A stretch of 64,000 nucleotides of DNA, from contig JAVJVP010000016.1 in NCBI GenBank assembly GCA_040221095.1, positions 1 through 64,000 on the forward strand, read 5' to 3'. The position numbers and the translations under genes were made by a program. The notes under the pieces were generated by a model. It searched no databases, was not told the origin of the DNA, and saw only the letters and a list, made by a program, of their open reading frames with translations. This DNA is from UBA1479 sp040221095 (GTDB lineage Bacteria > Pseudomonadota > Alphaproteobacteria > Rhodospirillales > Casp-alpha2). Numbering within the stretch: the first letter of the stretch is position 1; every line of letters begins with the position of its first letter. Positions 43,926-51,658 of this stretch are shown piece after piece.

Positions 43926-44345
43926 TCAGCTCTTTGGCGGAATCGAATAGGTCCCGGTCATATGCGCGACGGCGGCATCGAAGCCGTCGGAGCGCACGGT
44001 CACCTCCATGACGGCCAACCGCTTGCCGAGCTTCAGCACCGAGGCCTCGGCGATCAGGTCGGCGGGTTCCGGCCGGTGCAGGAAATTGGCGTTGAAACTG
44101 GTGGTGACGGCCAGTTTCACGGGCCCGATGCGGCCCAGCAAGGCCGCGTACATGGCGGCGTCGGCCAAAGCCATCATGGCCGGCCCCGACACCGTACCGC
44201 CGGGGCGCAGTTGCCGTTCGCTCGCCGGCATGCGCAAAACCGCCGTGCCCTCCCCGATCGCATCGGCGCGCATGCCGACCTCGTGGGCGAAGGGAATTTC
44301 CTCCTCGAGGATGCGGTTGAAGTCTTCTGCGGTGATTTCCGGCAT
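43926..44345 (-). CDS. PaaI-type hotdog thioesterase
   Basis: A 139-residue hotdog-fold protein. The segment LRPGGTVSGPAMMALADAAM is the family active-site helix, with an aspartate in the usual acidic position. The strands AVLRMPASERQLRP and PVKLAVTTSFNANFLHRPEP follow the fold order. Such enzymes release acyl or phenylacetyl groups from CoA. It is divergent from the enoyl-CoA hydratase gene across a gap containing a perfect 16-base palindrome, suggesting shared control with acyl-CoA degradation. Confidence 0.82.
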   Translation of the reverse strand: MPEITAEDFNRILEEEIPFAHEVGMRADAIGEGTAVLRMPASERQLRPGGTVSGPAMMALADAAMYAALLGRIGPVKLAVTTSFNANFLHRPEPADLIAEASVLKLGKRLAVMEVTVRSDGFDAAVAHMTGTYSIPPKS

Positions 44346-44386
44346 GGCGCGGGCTCCGGGCTGAAATGAAGGAGACGCGACCGTAA

Positions 44387-44402
44387 TTTACGTTAACGTA
44401 AA
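44387..44402. promoter_or_regulatory. Perfect palindrome TTTACGTTAACGTAAA (LiuR-like operator candidate)
   Basis: A 16-base perfect palindrome between the divergent thioesterase and enoyl-CoA hydratase genes. On the minus strand it follows TTGACG, as if placed in a promoter spacer, a layout typical of MerR-family sites. From memory it is similar to the operator described for LiuR, the MerR-type regulator of branched-chain amino acid and fatty acid catabolism. No regulator gene is adjacent. Confidence 0.6.
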
Positions 44403-44487
44403 CGTCAATTAGGTGCCGGCCATGCCGGCCCCGCTTGCCATGCCCGGTCACCGGGCCGTAGAAACAAAGGCGGAGGAACCATCGCCC

Positions 44488-45321
44488 ATGACCGACGCCG
44501 CCAGCCAAGGTGCCAACGAGGCCGTGCTTCTGCGCGACGACCGTGACGGCATCGCGACCCTGACCCTGAACCGGCCGGACAAGTTCAACGCGCTGTCGAC
44601 GGAATTGATGGCCGCCGTGCAAGACCAGCTGGACGCCCTGATGGACGACCGCACGGTCAAGGTGGTGGTCATCGCCGCCAACGGCCGCGCCTTCTGCGCC
44701 GGGCACGACCTTCAGGAAATGAAGGCCATGGATGGCCGGGCGCCGCTCGAAGCCCTGTTCAAGCAATGCTCCAAGATGATGACCTCCCTCACCCGCATTC
44801 CGCAGCCGGTGATCGCCAGGGTCCACGGCGTCGCCACGGCGGCGGGCTGTCAGCTGGTCGCGCAATGTGACCTCGCCGTCGCGGCGGAACAGGTGCGCTT
44901 CGCGACCTCGGGCATCAATCTGGGCCTGTTCTGCGCCACGCCCATGGTGGCGGTGACCCGCAACCTGCCGCGCAAGCAGGCGCTCGAGATGCTCTATACC
45001 GGTGATTTCATCGATGCCGAGACGGCGCGGCAGTACGGCCTGGTCAACCGGGTGGTGCCGGCGGACAGGCTCGACCGCGCCACGAACGAACTCGCCCGCG
45101 CCATCGCCGACAAGTCGCCCCGCGCCATCCAGTTCGGCAAGGAGCTGTTCTACAAGCAGATCGAGGAAGGACTCGACGCGGCCTACGACCTGGCGACCGA
45201 AACCATCGTTGCGAACATGCTGCATGAGGACGCCCAGGGTGGCGTCGCCGCCTTCCTGGACAAGCAACCCATGCCCGCGTGGCAGGACCTGACCAAGACC
45301 ACAGAGGACGACAAGACGTGA
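44488..45321 (+). CDS. Enoyl-CoA hydratase/isomerase family protein
   Basis: A 277-residue crotonase-fold enzyme. The oxyanion-hole segments are present: GRAFCAGHDLQEMKAMDG near residue 72, and VHGVATAAGCQLVAQCDLAV near residue 118. The usual catalytic glutamates at the positions of E144/E164 are not obvious (QLVAQCD instead of a Glu-rich helix), so it may act on another CoA ester. ATG 44488 has GGAGG upstream. Its stop overlaps the GTG start of the CoA-binding protein gene. The palindrome at 44387-44402 lies in its promoter region. Confidence 0.87.
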   Translation: MTDAASQGANEAVLLRDDRDGIATLTLNRPDKFNALSTELMAAVQDQLDALMDDRTVKVVVIAANGRAFCAGHDLQEMKAMDGRAPLEALFKQCSKMMTSLTRIPQPVIARVHGVATAAGCQLVAQCDLAVAAEQVRFATSGINLGLFCATPMVAVTRNLPRKQALEMLYTGDFIDAETARQYGLVNRVVPADRLDRATNELARAIADKSPRAIQFGKELFYKQIEEGLDAAYDLATETIVANMLHEDAQGGVAAFLDKQPMPAWQDLTKTTEDDKT

Positions 45322-45833
45322 GCCAGCCCGCCGACGCCCCCGCCCCGCCGCTGTATTATGACGACACCCTGGTCGCGGGCGTGCTGAAGGACGTGCGCAC
45401 CATCGCCATGGTCGGCGCCTCGCCCAATTGGGTCAGACCGTCGAACTTCGCCATGAAGTATCTTCTGGGCAAGGGCTATACCGTGATCCCCATCAACCCG
45501 GGCCATGCGGGCAAGGAGATCTGGGATCAGATGACCTATGCCGAACTGGGCGAGGTGCCCGGCCCCGTCGACATGGTCGACGTGTTCCGTGCCTCCAAGG
45601 ACGCGGGCGGCATCGTCGACCGCGCCATCGAATTGAAGGACGCCAAGGGCATCAAGGTGATCTGGATGCAGCTGGGCGTGCGCGACGACGCGGCGGCGGC
45701 GCGGGCCGAGGCCGCCGGGATCACCGTTATCATGGACCGCTGCCCCAAGATCGAATACGGGCGGCTGTTCGGCGAACTGGGCTGGTGCGGCGTCAATTCC
45801 GGCGTCATTTCCGCCAAGCGGCCGAAGCGCTGA
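45318..45833 (+). CDS. CoA-binding domain protein (YccU-like)
   Basis: A 171-residue Rossmann-fold protein of the CoA-binding_2 family. The start region is KDVRTIAMVGASPNWVRPSN, followed by YLLGKGYTVIPINPGHAGKE, VDMVDVFRASKDAGGIVDRA, KVIWMQLGVRDDAAAARAEA and the cysteine-containing ITVIMDRCPKIEY. Relatives bind CoA and may protect or modify it; the exact role is unknown. It starts with GTG overlapping the hydratase stop (GTGA) and ends four bases before the metY-like gene, so the three genes form one operon. Confidence 0.88.
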   Translation: MSQPADAPAPPLYYDDTLVAGVLKDVRTIAMVGASPNWVRPSNFAMKYLLGKGYTVIPINPGHAGKEIWDQMTYAELGEVPGPVDMVDVFRASKDAGGIVDRAIELKDAKGIKVIWMQLGVRDDAAAARAEAAGITVIMDRCPKIEYGRLFGELGWCGVNSGVISAKRPKR

Positions 45834-45837
45834 CGCC

Positions 45838-47145
45838 ATGACCGACCGCAAGGACAAATCCGCTGCCCCGCCCGAATTCGGCTTCGAGACCCGCGCCATC
45901 CACGCCGGCGCCCGCCCCGATGCGGAAACCGGAGCCCGGGTCACGCCGATCCATCAGAACACCTCCTATGTGTTCGAAAGTGCGGAGCATGCCGCCGACC
46001 TGTTCAACCTGCAGACCTTCGGCTTCATCTATTCGCGGCTGACCAACCCGACCGTCACGGTGCTGGAGGAACGTCTCGCCAATCTGGAGGGCGGGCGCGC
46101 CGCCGTCTGCGCCGCCTCGGGCCATGCGGCGCAGTTCCTCGCCATGTTCACGCTGCTGGAGCCGGGCGACAGCTTCATCGCGTCAAAGAACCTCTACGGC
46201 GGCTCGATCACCCAATTCGGCCATTCGTTCAAAAAGCTCGGCTGGACCTGCCATTTCGTCGATCCAACGCCGGACGCCTTCCGGCGCGCCCTCGCCGACC
46301 ATCCGGGCGCCAAGTGCATCTTCCTCGAAGCCTTGGCCAATCCGGGCGGCCTCGTCGTCGATCTGGAACCGGTCGCGGAGATCGCCCACGCGGTGGGCAT
46401 TCCCCTGATCGTCGATAACACCCTGGCGACGCCCTACCTTCTGCGCCCGTTCGACTGGGGCGCCGACATCGTCGTTCATTCGACGACCAAGTTCCTGTCG
46501 GGCCATGCCAATTCCATGGGTGGTGCTGTGATCGAGTCAGGCAAATTCGACTGGGCCGCGTCCGGCAAGTTCCCCGGCATGACGACACCGGACCCGGCAT
46601 ATCACGGTCTCACGTTCCACGAGACCTTCGGCGACTTCGGCTTCACCATGAAGGCGCGGACCGTCGCACTCCGCGACTTCGGCCCCGCCATGGCGCCGAT
46701 GAACGCCTTCCTGACCATCACCGGCACGGAGACTCTGGCGTTGCGCATGGACCGCCATGTGGCGAACGCGCAGAAGGTCGCGGAATTCCTGGAAGGCCAT
46801 CCAGCGGTCGCCTGGGTGTCCTACGCGGGCCTGCCGTCGAGCCCCTGGCACGCGATGGCGTAAAAGTACCTGCCCAAAGGCGCCGGGTCCGTGTTCACCT
46901 TCGGGCTCAAGGGCGGTTATCAGGCCGGGATCAAATGCGTCGAGACCGTGGACCTGTTCTCCCACCTCGCCAACGTGGGCGACACGCGCTCGCTCATCAT
47001 CCACCCCGCCTCGACCACCCACCGGCAGCTGACCGAAGAGCAGCAGATCGTCGCCGGCGCCGGGCCGGACGTGGTCCGCCTGTCGGTCGGTCTGGAAACG
47101 GCGGAGGATTTGATTAGGGATTTGGACAAGGCGCTATCCAGTTAG
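45838..47145 (+). pseudogene. metY: O-acetylhomoserine sulfhydrylase with an in-frame stop
   Basis: A PLP enzyme of the Cys/Met metabolism family that makes homocysteine from O-acetylhomoserine and sulfide. Family segments are FETRAIHAGARPDAETGARV, FGFIYSRLTNPTVTVLEERL, GRAAVCAASGHAAQFLAMFT and the PLP lysine region DIVVHSTTKFLSGHANSMGG. After SSPWHAMA a TAA (46861-46863) interrupts the frame, which then continues without gap as KYLPKGAGSVFTFGLKGGYQ to a natural stop at 47145. A Gln codon (CAA) at this place would give the family-typical ALAQKYLPKGAG, so a single C-to-T change explains it. As read it yields a 341-residue product lacking the C-terminal 94 residues. Confidence 0.85.
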
Positions 47146-47194
47146 GCCATCGCCCGCCTTAACCAAGTACGCTCATATTCAATTATCCCCCGTT

Positions 47195-47226
47195 CGTCAT
47201 GGCCGGGCTTGACCCGGCCATCCACG
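47195..47226 (+). repeat. REP-like hairpin repeat, left copy
   Basis: A 32-base element that contains a hairpin with perfect 9-base arms (ATGGCCGGG / CCCGGCCAT) around CTTGA. Its exact reverse complement lies at 47541-47572, and the pair encloses the GIY-YIG gene. Related, less perfect copies are at 49591-49620 and 49655-49686. Confidence 0.92.
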
Positions 47227-47268
47227 TTGAATGTGGCGGCTCGGCTTGTTGAAATCTAAAATCGCTAC

Positions 47269-47537
47269 ATGTCAGGCGGTTGGGTCTACATCATGACGAA
47301 CAGGCCAAACGGGACGCTCTACGTCGGCGTCACGAGCGATCTTGCACGTCGCGTTTGGCCGATGGCTTCACGAAGAAATACGGTCTCAAACGTTTGGTCT
47401 ACGTGGAACCCCACGCGGATATCCGCTTCGCACTCCAGCGTGAGAAGAACCTCAAACACTGGTCGCGCGCATGGAAGGTCCGCTTGATTTTGGACGCCAA
47501 TCCAAATTGGGACGATCTTTTCGACAGCCTCGCGTGA
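47269..47537 (+). pseudogene. GIY-YIG endonuclease, frame-broken
   Basis: A small single-domain GIY-YIG nuclease read in two frames. The first 29 codons give GWVYIMTNRPNGTLYVGVTS and DLARRVW, with the YIM..YVG core and the catalytic Arg. From about 47356 the family sequence continues one frame away (ADGFTKKYGLKRLVYVEPHA, FALQREKNLKHWSRAWKVRL), including the Glu of QREK that binds the metal. Compared with the pattern I know for this family (VWEHREGLADGF), about 19 bases seem to be missing between two TGG triplets, which would shift the frame. The gene is exactly bracketed by the 32-base inverted repeats. Confidence 0.8.
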
Positions 47538-47540
47538 AGG

Positions 47541-47572
47541 CGTGGATGGCCGGGTCAAGCCCGGCCATGACG
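47541..47572 (-). repeat. REP-like hairpin repeat, right copy (inverted)
   Basis: The exact reverse complement of the repeat at 47195-47226, beginning three bases after the GIY-YIG stop codon. Outer ends of the pair are 378 bases apart. Confidence 0.92.
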
Positions 47573-47595
47573 CGTTAGGAAGAACGGCAGCGCGC

Positions 47596-48000
47596 TCAGA
47601 CGTAGTTCGACACTTCCACCAGATTGCCGTCCGGGTCGCGGAAGTAGATGGAGTGCAGTTCGCCCATCGCGCCCGTGCGCTTGGACGGCTTGACCTCGAT
47701 CTCGACGCCGACGCTTTCCAGATGCGCCATGACGTCGGCGATGGGGGTTTCCGTGATCAGGCAGAAGTCCCCCGCCCCGGTCACCGGGTTCACGCCCTTG
47801 GGCTCGAACGGGCTGGGGAACGGGTGCAGGTTGATCTTGTTGCGCCCGAAGACGAGGGCCGAGCGGATGTCGCCGGGCCGGGCTTCGAAATCGTCGCGCG
47901 TCATGCCCAGCGCCTTCCCGTAAAACTCACAGGTCTTGTCCACGTCGGCGACGGTGAGGACAAAGTGATCGATGCGGTCGATTTGGAACGGCGCGGTCAT
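47596..48000 (-). CDS. VOC-family (glyoxalase/dioxygenase-fold) protein
   Basis: A 134-residue protein with two beta-alpha-beta-beta-beta modules. Metal-ligand positions are the His in RIDHFVLTVADVDKTCEFYG, the His in NLHPFPSPFEP and the Glu in DPDGNLVEVSNYV. It could be a glyoxalase, a small dioxygenase or a resistance protein of the VOC superfamily; the substrate is unknown. GGGAG precedes ATG 48000. It lies between the right REP-like repeat and the DHH-family gene on the same strand. Confidence 0.85.
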   Translation of the reverse strand: MTAPFQIDRIDHFVLTVADVDKTCEFYGKALGMTRDDFEARPGDIRSALVFGRNKINLHPFPSPFEPKGVNPVTGAGDFCLITETPIADVMAHLESVGVEIEVKPSKRTGAMGELHSIYFRDPDGNLVEVSNYV

Positions 48001-48045
48001 GGGAACTCCCTAACGTTTCTGGTTCTTGACGGTGACTGAGTTGGA

Positions 48046-48978
48046 TTACTTGCCGCGCACGGCGGCGACGATTTCCTGGGCCACGCGGTCGGCGTGGTCC
48101 GGTTCGACCTGGCAGGTGCCCACGGCGGCATGGCCGCCGCCGCCGTATTTCAGGCAGAGCGAGCCCACATTGGTCTTGTTGCCGCGGTCGAGGATCGACT
48201 TGCCCACGGCGATTTCGACCAGGCCGCGGTCCGGCAGGTTGGTCAGATGGACCGAGATGTCGCATTTCGGATAGAGCGCGTAGACCAGGAAGCGGTTGAC
48301 CGTGTAGAGCGTGTCCTCGTCACGCAGGTCGACCTTGACCACGTTGTCCGTAACCTCGGCGCAGCGCTTGATCTGCAGTTCGGCGAATTCCTCGTTCAGG
48401 ATGTAGGTGCGCACGCGCTCCGCCACGTCGGGGATCTGCAGGATTTCCTCGACCGGGTGATGGCGGCAATAGGTCATCATGTCGATCATCAGCTGTTCTT
48501 CGGAAATCGCGAAGTCGCGCAGGCGCGACAGCCCGGTGCGGCCGTCGAGGATGAAGTTGAGCAGCGTGTAGCCGTCGGGGGCGAGGATTTCCTCTTCCGT
48601 GAACCGGGCCGCGTCGGACTTGTCGACGGCGTCGATCAAGGCCGGATCGACCAGGGGAAAGGTGTCCTTGCCGCCGTAATGGTCATAGACCACCCGCGCC
48701 GCCGAAGGCGCCTTGGGGTCGATGATGTGGTTTTCCATGGGGCCGACGCGTTCCGATTCCGACACGTGGTGGTCGAAACACAGGTGCACGCCCGGCACAT
48801 AGGGCAGGTTGGTGGTGATGTCCTCGCGGGAGACCTCGATCCGGCCGTGCTGCATGTCGCGGGGATGGGCGAACATGACCGCGTCGATCATGTCCTGTTC
48901 CATGAACAGGGCGCCGCAGACGACGCCGTCGAAATCGGGCCGGGTAATCAGCCGGTAGGAGCCGGTGTCCGCGCTCAT
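48046..48978 (-). CDS. DHH-family phosphoesterase (exopolyphosphatase-like)
   Basis: A 310-residue protein of the DHH/DHHA1 superfamily. The first metal site is LITRPDFDGVVCGALF near residue 8 and the hallmark HLCFDHHVSESERV near residue 66, followed by DAVDKSDAARF near residue 115. The C-terminal DHHA1-like part ends with the glycine-rich CLKYGGGGHAAVGTCQV. Members hydrolyse short RNA, pAp, cyclic dinucleotides or polyphosphate; which applies here is undecided. I chose ATG 48978 behind GAGGAA, rejecting a longer start at 49050. Confidence 0.85.
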   Translation of the reverse strand: MSADTGSYRLITRPDFDGVVCGALFMEQDMIDAVMFAHPRDMQHGRIEVSREDITTNLPYVPGVHLCFDHHVSESERVGPMENHIIDPKAPSAARVVYDHYGGKDTFPLVDPALIDAVDKSDAARFTEEEILAPDGYTLLNFILDGRTGLSRLRDFAISEEQLMIDMMTYCRHHPVEEILQIPDVAERVRTYILNEEFAELQIKRCAEVTDNVVKVDLRDEDTLYTVNRFLVYALYPKCDISVHLTNLPDRGLVEIAVGKSILDRGNKTNVGSLCLKYGGGGHAAVGTCQVEPDHADRVAQEIVAAVRGK

Positions 48979-49160
48979 GCCTGTTTCCTCGCCCGTTTCG
49001 GTGCGCGTTTCGTTGCGTCGAAGGTACTGCCTTATCTCAGCAGATTGCAATATGAACCGGGAGCGGCCTGATCATGCGGAACGGCGTGCCAGCGCCCCCG
49101 GTGATGTGCTATAGCAGGCCGCACATGCCACAGGGCGACAAAGACGAAGGGACAAGGGCC

Positions 49161-49541
49161 ATGGCCAACCACGACGACCACGATCATCACCATCACGGGC
49201 ATGTCCACGGCCCCGATTGCGGCCACGACCATGACCATGGCGACGACGACCATACGCTGAGCGTGCAGATCGCCAACCAGATCATCAACGTCGCCAACAC
49301 GCGCCTGGAAAGCGGCCTGCCGCCCGAGGTCATCGCCGAGGGCCTGCGCCACGCGGCGGCCAACTTCTCGGCCTTCGTCGCCCAGCACACGGACCCGGAG
49401 GCCATCGCCGAGGGCCATATCACCGAAGAATTCCACCACATGCTGGAATACTACGCCCAGGTCCACGGCGGACAGAACGCACAGCCCCAGCCGGCGGCCG
49501 GCCTGCATCAGCTGATCAATCAGGTGAAGGACGAGTTCTGA
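49161..49541 (+). CDS. Histidine-rich DUF5076-like protein
   Basis: A 126-residue cytosolic protein. Residues 3-31 are extremely rich in His and Asp (DDHDHHHHGHVHGPDCGHDH and onward), a likely metal (Ni/Zn) reservoir. The folded part, VQIANQIINVANTRLESGLP followed by PEVIAEGLRHAAANFSAFVA, resembles the DUF5076 family common in alphaproteobacteria. In most relatives I remember only the second part. The function is unknown; metal buffering is an inference from the tail. ATG 49161 has AAGGG upstream. It is divergent from the DHH gene. Confidence 0.78.
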   Translation: MANHDDHDHHHHGHVHGPDCGHDHDHGDDDHTLSVQIANQIINVANTRLESGLPPEVIAEGLRHAAANFSAFVAQHTDPEAIAEGHITEEFHHMLEYYAQVHGGQNAQPQPAAGLHQLINQVKDEF

Positions 49542-49590
49542 TCCCGGCGGCGTTCGCCGCCCGACGTTCTCCAAACCACGTCCATATATC

Positions 49591-49620
49591 GCGTGCCCGT
49601 GCTTGACGCGGGCATCCACG
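49591..49620 (+). repeat. Degenerate REP-like repeat (same orientation as 47195)
   Basis: A hairpin with arms TGCCCG / CGGGCA around a 9-base loop that keeps the CTTGAC core and the ATCCACG tail of the REP-like element. It forms an inverted pair with 49655-49686. Confidence 0.7.
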
Positions 49621-49654
49621 CGTTAACCTTCCCTGGTTTTCGACTGTCTCAGGA

Positions 49655-49686
49655 TATGGGTGGCCGGGACGAGCCCGGCCATGACG
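49655..49686 (-). repeat. REP-like repeat, inverted partner
   Basis: A hairpin TGGCCGGG / CCCGGCCA with the ATGACG end shared with 47541-47572 in the same orientation. With 49591-49620 it makes a doublet about 95 bases long without a gene inside, like a REPIN. Confidence 0.8.
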
Positions 49687-49707
49687 CCATGGAGGGGAAC
49701 GGCGCCC

Positions 49708-50763
49708 CTATTCCGCCGCGCCGGCGCGGCTGGCGGGCACGGCGTCGGCTTCCGCCTCGGCGTGATAGCGTTCGAGGATTTCAACCTCCTCGGCCGACCC
49801 CATCATCACCGGAATGCGCTGGTGGATGTCCGTCGGCTGAACGTCGAGGATCGGGCACAGGCCCGTGGTCGCCCGTCCGCCCGCATGTTCGATGATCATG
49901 GCCATGGGCGAGGCTTCGTACAGCAGGCGCAGACGCCCGCCCTTCGCCCGGCATTTCTCGTCGACCGGATACATGAACACGCCGCCGCGCGAGATCGCGC
50001 GGTGCACGTCGGCGACCATGGCGGCGACCCAGCGCATGTTGAAGTCGCGGCCGCGAGGGCCGGTCTTGCCCGCCAGACATTCCCCGACATAACGGGTCGT
50101 GGGCGCGTCCCAGAACCGCTGGTTCGACGCATTGATGGCGAATTCCTTGGCCTGAACCGGCACCTGGATGTCGCGTTCGACCAGCACGAATTCTCCGACG
50201 TTGGGGTCCAGGGTGAACTTGGACACGCCCTTGCCCTCAAGCGTCAGCAGCATGGTCGTGGACGCCGAATACAGCACGTAGCCGGCGGCGATCTGGTTGC
50301 GTCCGGGCTGCAGGAAATCTTCCTTGGTCGCCAGCCGCTTGGGGTCGGGCGAGCGCAGGATGGAGAAGATCGTGCCCACGGGGCCGTTGATTTCAATGTT
50401 GGACGATCCGTCCAGCGGGTCGAACACCAGAAGGTATTTTCCGCGCGGTTCGTCCATGGGGATGATGTAGGGTTCTTCCAGTTCCTCGGACGCCAGCGCC
50501 GTCAACTGCCCGCCGCGGCGGGTCCAGGCCAGGAAGGTATCGTTGGCGAGGACGTCCAGTTCCTTCTGGGTCTCGTCCTGCACGTTCTGGCCGACGGCCC
50601 CTCCCAGGTTGCCCGCGAGGTCGCCGTGGTTGACGAGGCTGGCCACGGCCTTGCATGCCGCCGCGATATCGTTGATCAGCGAGGCGAGCTCGCCCGTCGC
50701 CTGCGGTTCGTTGCGGACGTCTTCGTACAGGAAATGAGCGAGTGTCAGTCTTTCGCTACCCAT
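49708..50763 (-). CDS. fbp: Fructose-1,6-bisphosphatase, class I
   Basis: A 351-residue gluconeogenic phosphatase. The metal-binding core LVFDPLDGSSNIEINGPVGT near residue 112 is complete, preceded by ALASEELEEPYII. Downstream, CLAGKTGPRGRDFNMRWVAA, GGVFMYPVDEKCRAKGGRLR and MAMIIEHAGGRATTG match the family. I chose ATG 50763 behind AAGGGG. A class II enzyme (glpX) lies 2.7 kb further on, so the organism has two unrelated FBPases. Confidence 0.95.
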   Translation of the reverse strand: MGSERLTLAHFLYEDVRNEPQATGELASLINDIAAACKAVASLVNHGDLAGNLGGAVGQNVQDETQKELDVLANDTFLAWTRRGGQLTALASEELEEPYIIPMDEPRGKYLLVFDPLDGSSNIEINGPVGTIFSILRSPDPKRLATKEDFLQPGRNQIAAGYVLYSASTTMLLTLEGKGVSKFTLDPNVGEFVLVERDIQVPVQAKEFAINASNQRFWDAPTTRYVGECLAGKTGPRGRDFNMRWVAAMVADVHRAISRGGVFMYPVDEKCRAKGGRLRLLYEASPMAMIIEHAGGRATTGLCPILDVQPTDIHQRIPVMMGSAEEVEILERYHAEAEADAVPASRAGAAE

Positions 50764-50868
50764 GGTGTGCCCCTTGATTGGTCGTATTATTGGGGAGCCG
50801 GTCGGCAAAAAACGTATGCCAGACGGAACCCTTGGACGCCAGAAATTTCGGCCTCACGGCCAGAATGG

Positions 50869-51390
50869 TCACACCGGCCGAGGCCCTGTTTCCTCATCGA
50901 AAAAACGGGCCTCCTCATCCCCGATATAGCGGCTGAGGGCCAGCACCTTGCCCACGCGCTCTCCGCCGTCCGTGACCGGCAGGCGGAGCGCCTCGTACTT
51001 CACGGCCCGGCCCGAGGGCGTCGTGAACCGGTTGAGGTAGAGAATGGCTCCGCGCGCCGCCACGGCGCGTTCGTTCTGATGCAGCATGGCCGCCGCGAGG
51101 CCGGGAATCTTGAGCTCCTTGACCGACTTTCCGGTCATGTCGATGCCCTGCAGGTTGGTGCGCTCCGTCCCCCAGTAACGGAAAACAAAACTGCGGTGGT
51201 CGGCGACCACGTCCATGATGACCAGCCAGGGCAAAATCGTGGCGGGAAAATCGACGAGCCGGATATCGGCCCAGGCGGGCATGCCGTTGGCCCCTGCCCG
51301 CGCCGCCCAATAGCCGTGAAGCCAGGCAAAGTCTCCGGTAAACGTCGACGGATCGACGGATAGCTCCTCGGCGCTAAACGCGTCGCTCAC
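50869..51390 (-). CDS. PAS_5-type domain protein, paralogue 3
   Basis: A 173-residue protein with the same overall plan as the two PAS_5 proteins at 18-19 kb, but more diverged: FAWLHGYWAARAGANGMPAW, IRLVDFPATILPWLVIMDVV, FRYWGTERTNLQGIDMTGKS, LYLNRFTTPSGRAVKYEALR and GKVLALSRYIGDEEA. There is no additional domain. GTG 51390 is preceded by GGAGAA at good distance and is my choice over an upstream frame start at 51447. It stands alone between fbp and tRNA-Glu. The ligand and output are unknown. Confidence 0.75.
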   Translation of the reverse strand: MSDAFSAEELSVDPSTFTGDFAWLHGYWAARAGANGMPAWADIRLVDFPATILPWLVIMDVVADHRSFVFRYWGTERTNLQGIDMTGKSVKELKIPGLAAAMLHQNERAVAARGAILYLNRFTTPSGRAVKYEALRLPVTDGGERVGKVLALSRYIGDEEARFFDEETGPRPV

Positions 51391-51501
51391 GATAACTTCT
51401 CCAAACACCGCCAAAGCGGCGGCGCCTCTTCCCACACACCATTGCAACCGGAAACCAGGTCCGGTGCAATGAATTATGTGTCGGATTTATCTACAGAAAA
51501 T

Positions 51502-51579
51502 TGGCGTCCCCAAGGGGATTCGAACCCCTGTCTCCTCCGTGAAAGGGAGGTGTCCTAGGCCGGGCTAGACGATGGGGAC
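51502..51579 (-). tRNA. tRNA-Glu (TTC anticodon)
   Basis: The reverse complement gives a complete cloverleaf beginning GTCCCCA and ending GGGGACG plus encoded CCA. The anticodon stem CCTCC/GGAGG encloses loop CTTTCAC (anticodon TTC). The T-arm AGGGG TTCGAAT CCCCT is standard. Confidence 0.97.
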
Positions 51580-51658
51580 GCTGTGGCCCATGGCCCGAAG
51601 GCGCACTTGGTATACGGCCCAAGACGCAAAATCAAGGAGACTTTTTCAATAATCGACA

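Noticed and set aside
47187..47580. Insertion sequence around the GIY-YIG gene
   Set aside because: There is no transposase and no clear target-site duplication; the inverted repeats are hairpin REP-like elements rather than ordinary IS ends. Reported instead as a repeat-associated nuclease unit.
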